Origin: Ursus arctos | Taxonomy: Eukaryota > Chordata > Mammalia > Carnivora > Ursidae | DNA: 64,000 nt | Direction of reading: 5' to 3' | NCBI RefSeq assembly: GCF_023065955.2 | Contig: NW_026622985.1 | Span: 1,510,001 to 1,574,000, forward strand | Shown: one piece after another, positions 10,647 to 21,720 of the stretch | How the letters are laid out: every line of letters begins with the position of its first letter | Position numbering within the stretch: the first letter of the stretch is position 1 | The notes under the pieces: model-generated | The model's database searches: none | Told to the model about the DNA's origin: nothing | What the model saw: only the letters and a program-made list of their open reading frames with translations | Program-made: the position numbers and the translations under genes

Positions 10647-12203
10647 AATAGAGGCATGTACTTTCATAATACTTAAGGTCATTGGTCTCATGCTAAGAAC
10701 ACTTACAAGTATCTTTCTCCACCTGGAACCTGTTCTTTATTTTCTTTGATTTTCTTTGATGGTTTTATGACTGCTCACTGTAACAGTTTTCTCCACAGAA
10801 AGGTTTGTTTAAATTTGTTCAAAATCTATTTTTTTCCCTAATAGATGGAGGCACAAGAGAAACTCTTTTCAAAGAAAAAAATAGGACAGATGAAAAACCG
10901 ATGCTGGTTATCTAGTTGCAGAGTATAGGAAACTTGACCTAATTGATGGACGTGTCTATATGAGGAGAGACACCAAAAGTGATGATGGAACACATTGAAT
11001 TAATTATTTAGAAAGTTCCAATTTATACATGCTAGGAGAAAATGGCCATTAACTAAAGTTGTGAAATACTCTGTGTGCTCATCATTCTGTTCTTTGACAG
11101 TTTACCCTGAACTCAATTCTTGCGAGGTATTTTTGTGTTTTTTTTTTTTTTGCATGTGGAATTCATTTTAATTTTGTACAAATAGAAAGCCAAGACTGTG
11201 TCACATAAATCTCTTATTTCCCAAGTTATCACGCATGTGTAACTTCTGTTCTAGTGTGCTATTCTGTGTCAGTGGGTGAGGAAACAAAACTCCATTATTC
11301 AGAAATAAAATAAATTCAGGACTACCTTCCCAATACTGAAAATTAGTCTCTTGAGAGCTAGATCAACAGGATGTGTTTACTGATAAATCAGGTGAATGAA
11401 ATGTTGGAATGATTTCATTTGCTAAGGAGGCTGGTGAGTGGATTTGCCCTGGACTCACTGCCCTTTTACTATCTTCCCAGACAAGAGGAGAACACCTCTC
11501 GTAAGATCTTCATTGTTCTCGTGTTTCCATATTGAGGACGTATAGCTTAGATGGTGGACTGAGGGATCATGAAATTTCAAAATTTCTAAGAAAAAGATAA
11601 ATATTTGAATCCTATTTCTGAAGAGACATTCATTAGATCCTTCCCCTGGCCTTTCCTGCTAGTGCCTCCCCTTATTCTGGGTGAGATGAGGGCATAAGGT
11701 TGTACAAGTGGTCTAGGGAAATTCTTACTGGCTTTAAAAGGATGAAAAAAATCTTCCAAATTCTACAGGCCAGATTGGTCTCTTTTCTTACTTCATTACC
11801 TTAGGACTTTAAGTAGAGTTTTAGAGAAATGGGTGTTTGGATAAGAGTATATATATATTAAACTCTATAGAATATATGTTTTCAATAAACAGTCTTGATA
11901 ATTTTCTAGTTATCTTAGCACTGACTTCCATCCTTTGAACATTTTCTCATAGGATTCTATACATCCTCATTATAACACTTCTGTTTGCTGTTAACTGTCT
12001 GCCTATTTTTCCATGAAGTCAGAACCTGGCTCTCATATCCCCAATTCCCAGCCATTAGTGAATGCCTCAAATGTACCTACTGAGTATATAAATGAATTGA
12101 ATAAGATTTACTAAATTCATCGTGATAATGTTATGTATGTTTTATAAATGAAAAAAAAAAAAGAATTATATTTTCCATCCAGGACCTAGCTTGAATCGCT
12201 GGA
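10647..12203. other. Unassigned DNA, possible L2 remnant near its end
   Basis: I see no confident gene. The part at about 11930-12105, ending in TATAAATGAATTGAATAAG, resembles a very diverged plus-strand L2 3' end. Homopolymer runs occur at 11139-11150 (T) and 12150-12162 (A). Confidence 0.3.
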
Positions 12204-12216
12204 GTGTGACACTTCT

Positions 12217-12437
12217 TTTCTTTTCTTTTTTTTTTTTTTAAGATGTTTATTTATTTATTTGACAGAGAGAGAGACAGCCAGCGAGAGAGGGAACACAAGC
12301 GGGGGGTGGGGGGTGGGTGGGAGAGGAAGAAGCAGGCTCCAAGCGGAGGAGCCTGATGCGGGGCTCCATTCCATAACGCCAGGATCACACCCTGAGCCGA
12401 AGGCAGACGCTTAACGACTGCGCCACCCAGGGACCCC
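12217..12437 (-). mobile_element. CAN SINE, minus strand
   Basis: A T tail, TTTATTTATTTATTTGACAG, a body containing a G-rich run (GGGGGGTGGGGGGTGGGTGG at 12301-12320) and an inverted head ending GCGCCACCCAGGGACCCC are visible. The duplication GTGTGACAYTTCT flanks it at 12204-12216 and 12442-12454 with one mismatch. Confidence 0.93.
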
Positions 12438-12904
12438 AGGGGTGTGACATTTCTGAAAATATGTTCTACATAAAACTAGCTCTGTGATATTTTAACAGTT
12501 AACAAAACAAAAGACTCTTCTCTTATAATTAAAATGATTTAGAGAATTGGAAGTTGCTAGATTAAGTAAAATTAAGTGAATTACTTTAGTATGGGACATA
12601 GAAAAAAATCTTCCAAATTCTACATTTAGTAGTTGCAAATCTATGAATTACAGTGCAGATATCTAAGTAGAGAAAGAGTCCACGTCATTTCTCAGGTTTA
12701 TTTGATTGGAGATAGCCTTTTCAGCAGGCTTCCTGAAGGAATAATATTCTACTTTGGGAGTTGCTCTATTAGAACACGGCATTTATTCTTGTTTCATTAA
12801 ATAACACCATTCTAATTCATCTGCATTTTGGCCTCGTATTAGCAATGATCCCATATGCAACACGGATGTAGACGGGAGACAAGCAGTGTTTGAGAATGCA
12901 CTGC

Positions 12905-13095
12905 GAATCCCTGTCTGGTGGCAGAGCATCTCCTGCAGCAACCCAGCGAGGCTCCGTGATCCCTCCCTTACAGACGATAAAACGGACACCCCAGAGAGAG
13001 GACGCGTTTTCCAGTGCCAGCGTGGCTAACGCATGTGGTAGGACAGGAGTCTGAGTCAGGGTCCCCTGATTCCAGTGTCCAAGCTTATTCCCCTA
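12905..13095 (-). mobile_element. MIR SINE, minus strand
   Basis: CCCTTACAGACGATAAAACG followed by CCCAGAGAGAGGACGC matches the inverse of the MIR core. The right end, GACAGGAGTCTGAGTCAGGG, corresponds to the inverted MIR 5' part. It is CpG-rich for so old a repeat. The minus frame at 12783-12989 is read-through. Confidence 0.65.
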
Positions 13096-15056
13096 ATTTG
13101 ATCAAGTTTAAAACTTGGGCCTTCCTGTGACATCTGTCCTCGTGACTGTGATGTATGTCCCTTCCTGGCAGCAGCCGCATCCCTGAAACGGGTTCTTGGA
13201 AGCGTCCTGCCTCCGTAGCCCCTTGTTGGAGAACCTGTCCCTTTGCTGCTCCTTAGAGAGGGTTCTTGTTTTCCTGTACTCAGCTCCAATCATCTGTGAG
13301 ACTGGCTGTATTTTCTGCCCTTAAATTCTCTGCTGACTTCCTTCTTCCTTCCTCCTTAATCTAGGTCTTGTGGATTTCTCCTTTCTGAAATACTTTTCTC
13401 TAAGGCAAAACTTTAAAAGAAGGAAGAAATTTATTTTGAGCTCTTAATGCATGCTAGTTACTGTGCTGGTAGATTTATTGTGTGCACACAGACAGGTTCA
13501 CGAGTGTGTATGTGTGTGCGTGTGTGCGAACCACATTGTGAGATTACACGATGGTGGCCAGTGAATGACTCAGTCCAGAAGGGATGGCCTTGGACATGAA
13601 TGGAGGTTCCTCACTCTATAAATACATAAGCGCAAATCAGTCATCAGTATTGGATGATTATGTAACACAAGCCTGGCAGAAAAACGGCAATGGAGGCGGG
13701 AAATTATAAGATGCTAAAGGAGGGTTTCAGGTTACGTGGAAGACTGTCTCTGGGGCTTCCTTCCATGCCTCTGCCTCAGTTTCCTATTTAAGTTCTTCAG
13801 CACTATTTGAATGGGAGTGTTTACTCTTTCTTACTATTTACAAGAATCTTTTCTCTACAAAGAGAAATACCACTTGTATTGTATATGAGTTGCATATACA
13901 ATATGCAATCCCCTGGTTATGTCTCTTAATTTTGTGGATGGATTTTTGTGATCTATGTAATATTTAAATTGTATGTAGCTAGATATGACTATTTATAAAT
14001 AAAAATAAATAAACATATATTCCCTTACAGCTTCTCCTAGCATGTTTATTTTTTTCTTAGAAACTTCCAGCCTATTTAGACTTTAGTTTAGAGTTGTATA
14101 TTCCTTATTTATCTTTGAATGTATTTTATCATGTGTGCCAGATGCTGCCTCAAGTACATTTTGGAATGTGTCTGAAATCCATGTAAGTATAATTAAGTAA
14201 ATGAATAAATAAAAATAAATAAACAGTATGTTAATTTAGATGCCACGTTCATTTTTGTGCACATGGCACCTGAGGGGTGAGCCAAGCTTGCCTGGGAAGC
14301 TCACAGGATGCTGACTGAGTCAATGGCTGGTGAATCATAGTGTACTACAAGTTTCATAGAGGATATCCTTCCTGCTTTCAGAGCCTGGGGAAGAAATTTC
14401 TATGGAGCTGGTACTGTGTGCCAGGCATGCAGAAAAATTACCTTTATTCTTCCCATCTAGCCAAGGAACAGTTATTTCTTTTGTACAGGAAGAAGAGAGA
14501 CAGCTTCTTCTTCCATTATTGTTTGTGTGCAAATGCCAGGGTAGGAAAGGACTTTGTTGGCTTTTCCTGGGACTTCTGTTTCTATGTGGGTGAGTCACAC
14601 AGAAATACATGTCTCAGGCCTTTTCATATATATAAAGGATAAAGTTGCCATATTTAGCAAAAAAAATACAGGATGCTGAGTTAAATTTGAAAAATAGCGC
14701 TAATTGCTTACTTTCTGTAGTTTGCTGACAAAAGATGAATGGGACACTTAGAACATCCTGACAAAGTCAATACAGGATGCAAGAGAAATACAAAGGGTGC
14801 GTGGCAAACCCCCCAAAAGGTTGACATCCTCCTCCAGGGCTCTCCACCCACCCCGGATAAGAGGCCCCATGAACAGAATACCAGCAGGTGGTCCCTCACA
14901 AGGCATGCTTCTTTGCTGCTCCAGGGTGTGCCTACTAATGCCTACTCCAGATGCTCCAAAATGGTTCCTTTGGAAACACTAGTTCAGTCACATTTATGGA
15001 AGACTTACTGTATGGAAAGCACACGCTGAGCTCTGAGAGAGATGAAAATAGAGAAA
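13096..15056. other. Mostly unassigned, with weak ancient repeat traces
   Basis: Overlapping minus frames at 13056-13293 have no recognisable domain. Short pieces near 13425-13490, 14405-14460 and 14990-15050 (for example CTGGTACTGTGTGCCAGGCA) look like inverted MIR or L2 ends. A GT-rich tract lies at 13504-13528. The stretch at 14640-14790 resembles an old interspersed repeat I cannot name. The overlapping frames at 14335-15290 run on both strands, which suggests chance openness rather than genes. Confidence 0.35.
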
Positions 15057-15531
15057 CGGTATCGTCATGGACCGATTGTTTGTATTCCCCCCCTCCCAAT
15101 TTGTGCTTTGAAGTTCTATCACCCTCCTTCCCTGAGTGAGATAGTATTTGGAGGTGGTATCTTTGGGAGGTACTTAGGTTTAAACGAGGTTATGAGTGTT
15201 GGGCCCCACGATGGGATTAGTGTCCTAATAGGAGAAGGAAGAGAAACCAGACATTTCTCTCTCCTGCAGCACAAAGAAGAGGCCATGTGAGCACAAAGAG
15301 ATGGTGGCCACCTTTAAGCTAGGAGGAGGTCATATGAGCCCACTGAGAGATGGCAGCTGCCTACAAGCCAGGAGAAGAGGCCTCAGAATGACACCTGTCT
15401 TGCCATCGTCTTGAACTTGGACTTCCAGCCTCCAGCACTGTAAGAAATAAATTTCTGTTGTTTAAGTGCCACCCCTCCCCTCCGCCACCAGCCTATGGTA
15501 TTTTGTTATGGCCGCCTGAGCAGATTAATGT
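15057..15531 (+). mobile_element. Solo LTR, MLT1-like (ERVL-MaLR)
   Basis: It starts near CATGGACCGATTGTTTGTAT, contains GTATTTGGAGGTGGTATCTT and GGGATTAGTGTCCTAATAGG, and carries the poly(A) signal region CTGTAAGAAATAAATTTCTG near 15438. It ends in CTATGGTATTTTGTTATGG. These are the landmarks of MLT1-type LTRs, one of the oldest mammalian LTR groups. A second related copy is at 27498-27893. The exact subfamily is uncertain. Confidence 0.75.
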
Positions 15532-15639
15532 GGTACTATTCTCAAGAAGTTTAAGGAAAGACAAATGTTTAAACTCCCTAAGATATCATAAAAACACCAC
15601 GTAAGAGATACAATGTTGTATTACTGGTGTACTTAATAG

Positions 15640-15797
15640 TTTTAAAATTTTTCTCTTTCCTCACCTCTATTACACAAGAATGTAAGCTCCGTGGGACAGT
15701 GAGTTTTGTTTTGTTTTGTTCACAGCTGTATTCCCAGCACCTAGAATAGTATCTGGCACATATAGGCACTTTTCAAATGTTTGTCAAATAAAATAAA
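15640..15797 (+). mobile_element. LINE L2 3' end, plus strand
   Basis: AGAATGTAAGCTCCGTGGGA, GCTGTATTCCCAGCACCTAG and GGCACATATAGGCAC near the end are classical L2 3' landmarks in the plus direction. Confidence 0.85.
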
Positions 15798-15839
15798 GGA
15801 TTACTAAACAATAAAAAGGGAGCATAAATTAATTTTAAC

Positions 15840-16095
15840 TGGAAGGATTAGAGAAAATCTCATAAAGAAGGGTTATGAAGTCCCGCATGGCAGAGACGGA
15901 AGCATGGTTAGTCCAGTCTGAGAGAATAGTGTAAACGAATATGGGAAGTCATGAATTTTAGGGTAAGTGTGAAAACAGTGAGGTGATAACTGGAGTGTAG
16001 ATATTAAAACTGGCTTAGATTCATATCACGGAGAAGCTTAAATGTTGTGATGAAGCATTTTGAACTGTATTCTGTAAGTTAATATTTCTTTGGCT
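15840..16095 (-). mobile_element. LINE L2-like fragment, minus strand
   Basis: Its order of landmarks (a GGCAGAGACGGAAGCATGGT region, then GAACTGTATTCTGTAAG) fits the inverse of an L2 ORF2 3' region. It is strongly diverged. Confidence 0.4.
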
Positions 16096-17735
16096 GCACA
16101 CAATGGAATTAAGATGATAAAAGATGATTCCAGGAAAATGATGCTCTGTAGCACATAAATTTGGGATATATGATTCTTCATGCACCTCTTAGAGATCAAT
16201 GCAGATAGAAAGGCCCTAAGGACTCCTGTAGTAAAACCAACTAACCAATTTAACAACCAACTACACCCACAAATCTGTTTACCTCCAGCTAAATCATCAA
16301 TTTTCAAATTTATTGGACTATGGAATCTTTTTCCTCAAGGGGCATCTTTTCACTTGTGGATTGAATTCTCTACTGAGCTCAGTTTACCTCAGGTCACTGG
16401 AATCTGTGAAGAATTGAATCATGGAGTGGCTTCACTGCATTCTGTCTGTCCTGTCCAGTGACATGTTCGTACAGCAGCGTTTAATGCAGAGATCTGCTTC
16501 TAGTCTAGCTTTGCAACTAATTCAGGCTATTTATTCTACTTCCATGAGTATTTTTTTTCTTTTGCAGCTGTAAAATGAAGACATTGAATGAGACATCTTT
16601 AATATCTATTATTTTGTGCTTTGTGATTCCTTTGGGAAGCTTAGGCTTCAGCTGAGAGAGAAAAATGTCCTTGAGATCTGAGGACAAGATGACCTCAGAT
16701 ATGGGATGATGTTGCAACTTCCTCAGAGACATGTTTTCAGGCTTTTACACTTCTTCTTCCTCTCTGGACACATCATTTATACCCTGACATTTAACAGTTG
16801 AATCTGTCTTCCATCCTGGCCTTATTTCCCTGGAGAAGCAGGTGGAGCTCTCTGGTATTGGCTTGGTCATAAAATTTTGCCAATTGGTTTGAAACAAAAC
16901 TGTTAAGGTCAAAATTCTTCCCCAGATTTTGAGATTTTTCCACATTGCAATCCAATTTTTAGAATCTTTGAGTTTGCTCAATCCTGATTATTATGATTAA
17001 CATATAAATAGGAGCATGACAAATAAACATTATAACAAATAACATTACACAGTTTGGTCAATTATTAAAAAATGACTGATACAAATTGCTTCATAATATA
17101 GTCAGAGGAAATAAAATAGTACAAGAACCCTTTTTTTCAATATAATTAAACAGATACTTATTCTCAGTTCTTTTTAATCCACCAACCTGGCAGAGTATGA
17201 ATTTTGTATATTTATATGTGGGTAAGTAATATTTCCAATCTAAATTCAATCTAAATTCGATCTAAATTCCAATCTAAATTCAAAATGAATGAAAGGGAAG
17301 ACAGTGACAAATATCATTTCTACATCATCCTTCCAGCTATTATTTCCTCTTTCCAAGTAAAACCAATGTTTAGATTTGTCTTAAATAAAAATATCTTATA
17401 TTTGTACATATAAGCAAATACCTACTTATTTCTACAGCTCTTGCCTCAATACCATAATTTATTCTGAGCTTTTGGCAATGTGCATAATGATACTTTTGGA
17501 AAAGTATCAATACTCAACACTCAAGATTATTGTGCATCTCATCTCAGAATCATCTTGAGCTCTGACCTTTTATCTGTCGACCTGCAAGCAGCCTCACGTC
17601 CTAGGATGCCATATTAACATCTTCGATTATTTTATGTGTCATGATTTGAAGGAGGTTGGAAGGTCTTAATAGTACAACTTAGTGTTTTCTAAATCCACTT
17701 GATTTTCAGTTGACTTTCTTTTTCTCTATACATGT
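16096..17735. other. Unassigned DNA
   Basis: Short frames on both strands (16038-16981) have no domain I recognise. I see no repeat I can name, apart from the 11-bp tandem array at 17237-17281. Confidence 0.35.
17237..17281. repeat. 11-bp tandem repeat, 4 copies
   Basis: The unit AATCTAAATTC occurs at 17237-17247 and 17248-17258, then in a variant at 17259-17269 (GATCTAAATTC), and again at 17271-17281 after one extra C. Confidence 0.9.
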
Positions 17736-17739
17736 GGCT

Positions 17740-18062
17740 CTCTGTCTTCAAGGTTCTCCTTCCTCTTCTCTTCACATATGTGACTCTTGTCCACTAAAAC
17801 ATGGTTCCTGCTTTGGCATCTATAGGAAGCCTCTCCTGAGCCCCCAGTCCAACTAGTTTAGGTGTTCTTCCTCGGTGCCCCATTGAAGCTACATTGTCAC
17901 ATTGTATTGTCCTTGTTTTTTACCTGTTTCCAATCCCCACTGGCTTGGTAAATTTGAGGGCATGAATTAAGTTTTACAAAGTTGAATTTTTATCTAACTC
18001 AAAGCCTGATACATACAAGGTTACTCAGTAAATCATTGATGATTGAATAAATGGAAAGAGAA
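17740..18062 (+). mobile_element. LINE L2 3' end, plus strand
   Basis: AAGCCTCTCCTGAGCCCCCA, CACATTGTATTGTCCTTG and GATTGAATAAATGG at its end follow the L2 3' order, with moderate divergence. Confidence 0.7.
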
Positions 18063-18134
18063 AATATTAAATTATCAGTGAAGAAAATGGATTCCAAAAT
18101 CAATTTATTTGCATCTAAACCCAAGACTTGTGAG

Positions 18135-18136
<2 letters not shown>

Positions 18137-18173
<37 letters not shown>
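18137..18173. repeat. (CA)n microsatellite
   Basis: An uninterrupted run of about eighteen AC units. Long pure runs like this are usually polymorphic. Confidence 0.97.
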
Positions 18174-18179
<6 letters not shown>

Positions 18180-18184
18180 GTAGA

Positions 18185-18360
18185 CTAGGGGATATCACTG
18201 CAGTCTGTAGAGTCCAATTCTTCACATCCCTGTACCAGTGCTAAGCTGTGGGTCTTGCACAGTTTACTTGAACAGTCTGTGGCTCTGCTTTTTACATATA
18301 AAGGAGGAAAAATAACAGTCCCTACTTCGTAACATCGTGAGGAAAAACTGAATGTGTATT
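18185..18360 (+). mobile_element. MIR SINE, plus strand
   Basis: GGCTCTGCTTTTTACATATA, then a GGAGGAAAAATAACAGT core and TCGTGAGGAAAAACTGAATG, match the MIR order (core, then 3' part), with old divergence. Confidence 0.55.
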
Positions 18361-18362
18361 AT

Positions 18363-18390
18363 ATACACACACACATACATATACACTATA
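18363..18390. repeat. (TA/CA) low-complexity tract
   Basis: Alternating purine-pyrimidine run of ATACAC type directly after the MIR. Confidence 0.85.
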
Positions 18391-18544
18391 TAATTTAAAA
18401 CAAGGCTTGAATAAGAATATTATTTATTAAGTAATGATAGAGATTTGGAATCCAGAGTAATCTGGCTCAGATAATTTGACATAATTAACAAATTCATGTA
18501 TAAATAAATAAACTTGTCACTTCCATATTTCAGTGAAAAAGTTA

Positions 18545-19080
18545 TAACTTACTCATTTCCTCCAGGCAAAAATCTGGGGATTATCCTTGACTCATCCCGG
18601 TGTCTCACCTGCCCCCTCCCTCCATCCAATCTGTCACCACTTGTGATGAGTCCATCTTCTAAATGTCTCTCAAATCTGTTCACTTTTCTCTAACTCCTTC
18701 ACCTGCTGCCCTATTCAAGGTCATGTTATGTCTTCCCTGGACTCCCCTGAGAGCCCCTAATCTAATCTTGCAACTTCCAGGTTTGTTCCTTTTTTATTTC
18801 ATTTCCAGACTGCAGCCAGGTTGTATCACTTATTGTATCACTTTCTGGATGAAAACCCTTCCATGGTTCTTCTCCCTAAGGTCTTAGTTCTTTAACTTGT
18901 ATTGCAATATCTAGCAACATGTGGTTTGTGCCAGTCTCTCCAATTTTCTGTCTTTCCCAGTCTTATGCTGTATACATCATCCACTTTCAGTTCTTACCCT
19001 GGACTGAGATTCCTCTTGAGTCTAGTCTTCTGCTGAACAATAGTTTTTTCTCTTCCACTCCCTACTCTTTAAAATTGATG
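18545..19080 (+). mobile_element. LINE L2 upstream fragment, plus strand
   Basis: CTTGACTCATCCCGGTGTCT, ATCCAATCTGTCACCACTTG and GATGAAAACCCTTCCATGGT are in the order of the ORF2-3' region of L2. The frames at 18663-18887 and 18919-19176 are decayed repeat, not genes. Confidence 0.55.
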
Positions 19081-20224
19081 ATGGCTTCAATAATTTTTGC
19101 AAAGGTAGAGAGGTTCCCATACCAAAAAATTGAAGAACTGCTGTGCCAAGGCAGTGACCTGGCCAGGACAGCCTAAAGTGAGCCCACAGCTAATACACAT
19201 GCCACAGGGGTTCTAGTCAGAAGGAGGGAAACTTCCAAGGCAGTTACCATTAATATTTTCTGAGAGATAAGAAGATTACTGAAGGCACGAAACACATAAA
19301 CAGAGATACTATTTAAAAATCAAGATGAAAAGAGGAGATTCAAAATACAAAAAGAGCTCTTAGAAGTTAAAAATGGAACAACAATAATGAAAGATAGAAG
19401 GATTGAAAAATAGAACAGAGAAACTCCCCAAAACAGCAGATGATAAAGAGAAAATGTAAGGGACCAGAAATTTAGAAGACTTTTCTGAGACACTCAGCAG
19501 CTAAATAATAGAAAGTTCAAAAACAAAAAACAACAAGAAAAAAAACCCACAACATAGTAAATGGAGAAGAGGAAATAAGGAAGGCAATGATTCAAGAAGT
19601 TTTTCAAAACTGAAGGACATGAGTTTCCAGGCTAAAGGCCCACCTGGGCACCAGTGTGCCCAGCACCAACCTGCATGTTTGCAAAACTTGAAAATGCTAA
19701 GAACAAAGAGAAAAATGCTAATTGCTTTCAAGGAAGAAAAGAAACAGGTTCCGAACACAGAATTAAGAATCAAAATAACGTTAAACTTGTCAAAAGCAAC
19801 ACTGGAAGATAGACAATAATGGAGCAATTTCTGGAGCAAGCCCAAAGGCAGTGTTTTGCAATATGAATTTGTATAGCCAGAATCTCAATTAGTGTGAACA
19901 TAGACTAAAAACATACTTGGATATGCAAGGTCTGAAAAAATCCGTTCCATACATCCTTTCTAAGGAAGTGAGCAGAGGGTGTGGCCAAAACAAGAAGATA
20001 ACCAAGGAAGATGGAGTCCTAGGTCCCAGAGAATAGAGAAACCAATATTAAAGCAAAGTAAAAGAAGTTCCCATGATGATGATGGAGGGCCTCAGATGGT
20101 TGCTGAGCAACCAGACCAGAGCCAACTCAACTAGGGCCAACTGGAATGGGGCAGAGGCTCAAATAGAGACTTCAAGAGGTGAAATTGATAGAATACTAAC
20201 AAGAGGGCATGTAAGATGGGAGGT

Positions 20225-20400
20225 AGGAGCACAAACTCTGTAGTCAGAGCATATGGAGTTGAATCGGCTCTTTCACTTGTTTTCTTTACACCTCCCATTA
20301 ATTATGGGGATAATGAAAAACCTATCTGTCAGTGCTCTTGTGAACTTTAAGTGAATTTATAGATGTTTAGAGTAGTGCCTGACATAGTTAAGTACAATAC
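20225..20400 (+). mobile_element. MIR SINE, plus strand
   Basis: A tRNA-like head region (ACAAACTCTGTAGTCAGAGC) is followed by CTTTCACTTGTTTTC, a TTATGGGGATAATG core and AGTAGTGCCTGACATAG at the 3' part. It lies inside the HAL1. Confidence 0.7.
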
Positions 20401-20425
20401 TTACATCACCTTAAGAATAAGTAGA

Positions 20426-20638
20426 GGGGCGTCTGGGGGGCTCAGTCGGTTGAGCCCCTGATTCTTGGTTTTGGCTGTGGTCATGACCTCAGGGTCCTGG
20501 GATGGAACCCTGTGTCAGGCTCCATGCTCAGTGCAGAGTCTGCTTGTCCTCTCTCTCCCTCTGCTCCTCTTCCCTACTCATGCTCTCTCTCACTCTTTCT
20601 CTCAAATAAACAAATAAAATTTAAAAAATAGTCTTAAA
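20426..20638 (+). mobile_element. CAN SINE, plus strand
   Basis: The head GGGGCGTCTGGGGGGCTCAG, a CTCT-rich body and an AATAAACAAATAAAATTT tail are visible. An imperfect duplication (AAGAATAAGTAG / AAGACTAAGTAG) flanks it. It is inserted in the HAL1. Confidence 0.93.
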
Positions 20639-20654
20639 AAAAAGACTAAGTAGG

Positions 20655-20742
20655 TATAGATAATAGAAGATGAATAGATGGATAAATACATGATAGATAA
20701 AGATAGATGATAGATAGATGATGGATAGATGATAGATAACAT
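20655..20742. repeat. GATA-type microsatellite, imperfect
   Basis: Repeated GATA and GATGGATA units follow the SINE tail with interruptions. Confidence 0.85.
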
Positions 20743-21136
20743 TGTATATCAGAGGCTAGACTGAGGAATAAATTGATGAGAATTATATAGAAAACTGAGA
20801 AAAAAAATAGATACTAACTTCAAGGAAAACAAAAGTTGCATACCGAAGGAAAAAATAATCAAATTATAAGATAGCTGTTGATAGCATTTACATAATAATA
20901 GCAATATAAACACTAAATATTGACCTAACCAAATTATCTTATAACTATATTGGGGGGAATAAAGGACAGGAAGTGTGAGTAAATTGGTGGCACAGGTACG
21001 TTCATGAAAGAGCTATTATCTTACTGTTCCATAATGGGATGTCAATAAAAATGCCTAAAACTAAAAAGTGGTAAAGAAATCCATAATATGTTATTTAGCA
21101 ATATGAAAGTAAAAACCAAATTGATACATCAGACAA

Positions 21137-21205
21137 TTTTTTAAAAAGATTGATTTATTTATTTTAGTGGGGGCAGAGGGGTAGGGAGAGAGAGAAGTGG
21201 GTTTT
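21137..21205 (-). mobile_element. Truncated CAN SINE tail, minus strand
   Basis: An inverted tail and body piece (AAAAAGATTGATTTATTTAT, then GGGGGCAGAGGGG) has no head. It abuts the next inverted SINE. Confidence 0.65.
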
Positions 21206-21605
21206 TTTTAAGATTTTATTTATTTATTGGGGCACCTGGGTGGCTCAGTCATTAAGCATCTGCCTTCAGCTCAGGTCATGATCCCAGAGTCCTGGGATCG
21301 AGCCCCGCATGGGGCTCCCTGCTCAACGGGAGGCCTGCTTTTCCCTCTCCACTCCCTCTGCTTGTGTTCCCTCTCTCGCTGTCTCTCTCTCTGTCAAAAT
21401 CTTTTTTAAAAAAAAGATTTTATTTATTTATTTATTTGAGATAGAGAGCAAGCAGGGGCAGGAGAAGAGGGTGAGAGATAATTTTAAGCAGACTCCACTC
21501 TGAGCATGGAGCCTGATGTGGGACTTGATCTCCTGACCCTGAGATCACGACCTGAGCCGAAACTGAGAGTCTGACACTAACCCAACTGTGTCACCCAGGC
21601 ACCCT
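21206..21605 (-). mobile_element. CAN SINE, minus strand, split by another SINE
   Basis: The inverted tail begins at 21206. The body and head resume at 21414 and run to 21605, ending GTGTCACCCAGGCACCC. A plus-strand SINE sits between. Confidence 0.9.
21229..21413 (+). mobile_element. CAN SINE nested in a SINE tail, plus strand
   Basis: The head is GGGGCACCTGGGTGGCTCAG. The 19-bp duplication AAGATTTTATTTATTTATT at 21210-21228 and 21414-21432 consists of the host SINE tail, so this insertion is the younger. The frame at 21227-21409 is repeat read-through. Confidence 0.95.
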
Positions 21606-21720
21606 AATACATTAGAGAATTTAAAGTAATTACATATGGGGAGTAAGATACTGGATCACACTGTTTTTCCTAACAAACATTGTATAACTATTTGACTCTT
21701 TAAAATATGTGTACATAAAT

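Larger units (their letters stand above)
19200..21720 (+). mobile_element. HAL1 (half-L1) element, plus strand
   Basis: The order of landmarks matches HAL1, an L1 relative with an ORF1-like gene and no reverse transcriptase. They are GGAAGGCAATGATTCAAG, GAAGGACATGAGTTTCCAGG, GCAACACTGGAAGATAGACA, TGCAAGGTCTGAAAAAATCC and, at the 3' end, ATGGGATGTCAATAAAAATG. The ORF1-like frame is broken; only a 66-codon piece (19619-19819) is open. It is interrupted by a MIR, a SINE (20426-20638) and a nested SINE cluster (21137-21605). Confidence 0.7.

Noticed and set aside
13056..13293. Overlapping minus-strand frames as a coding exon
   Set aside because: Two frames are open at once, with no motif and partial overlap with a MIR; GC content explains the openness.
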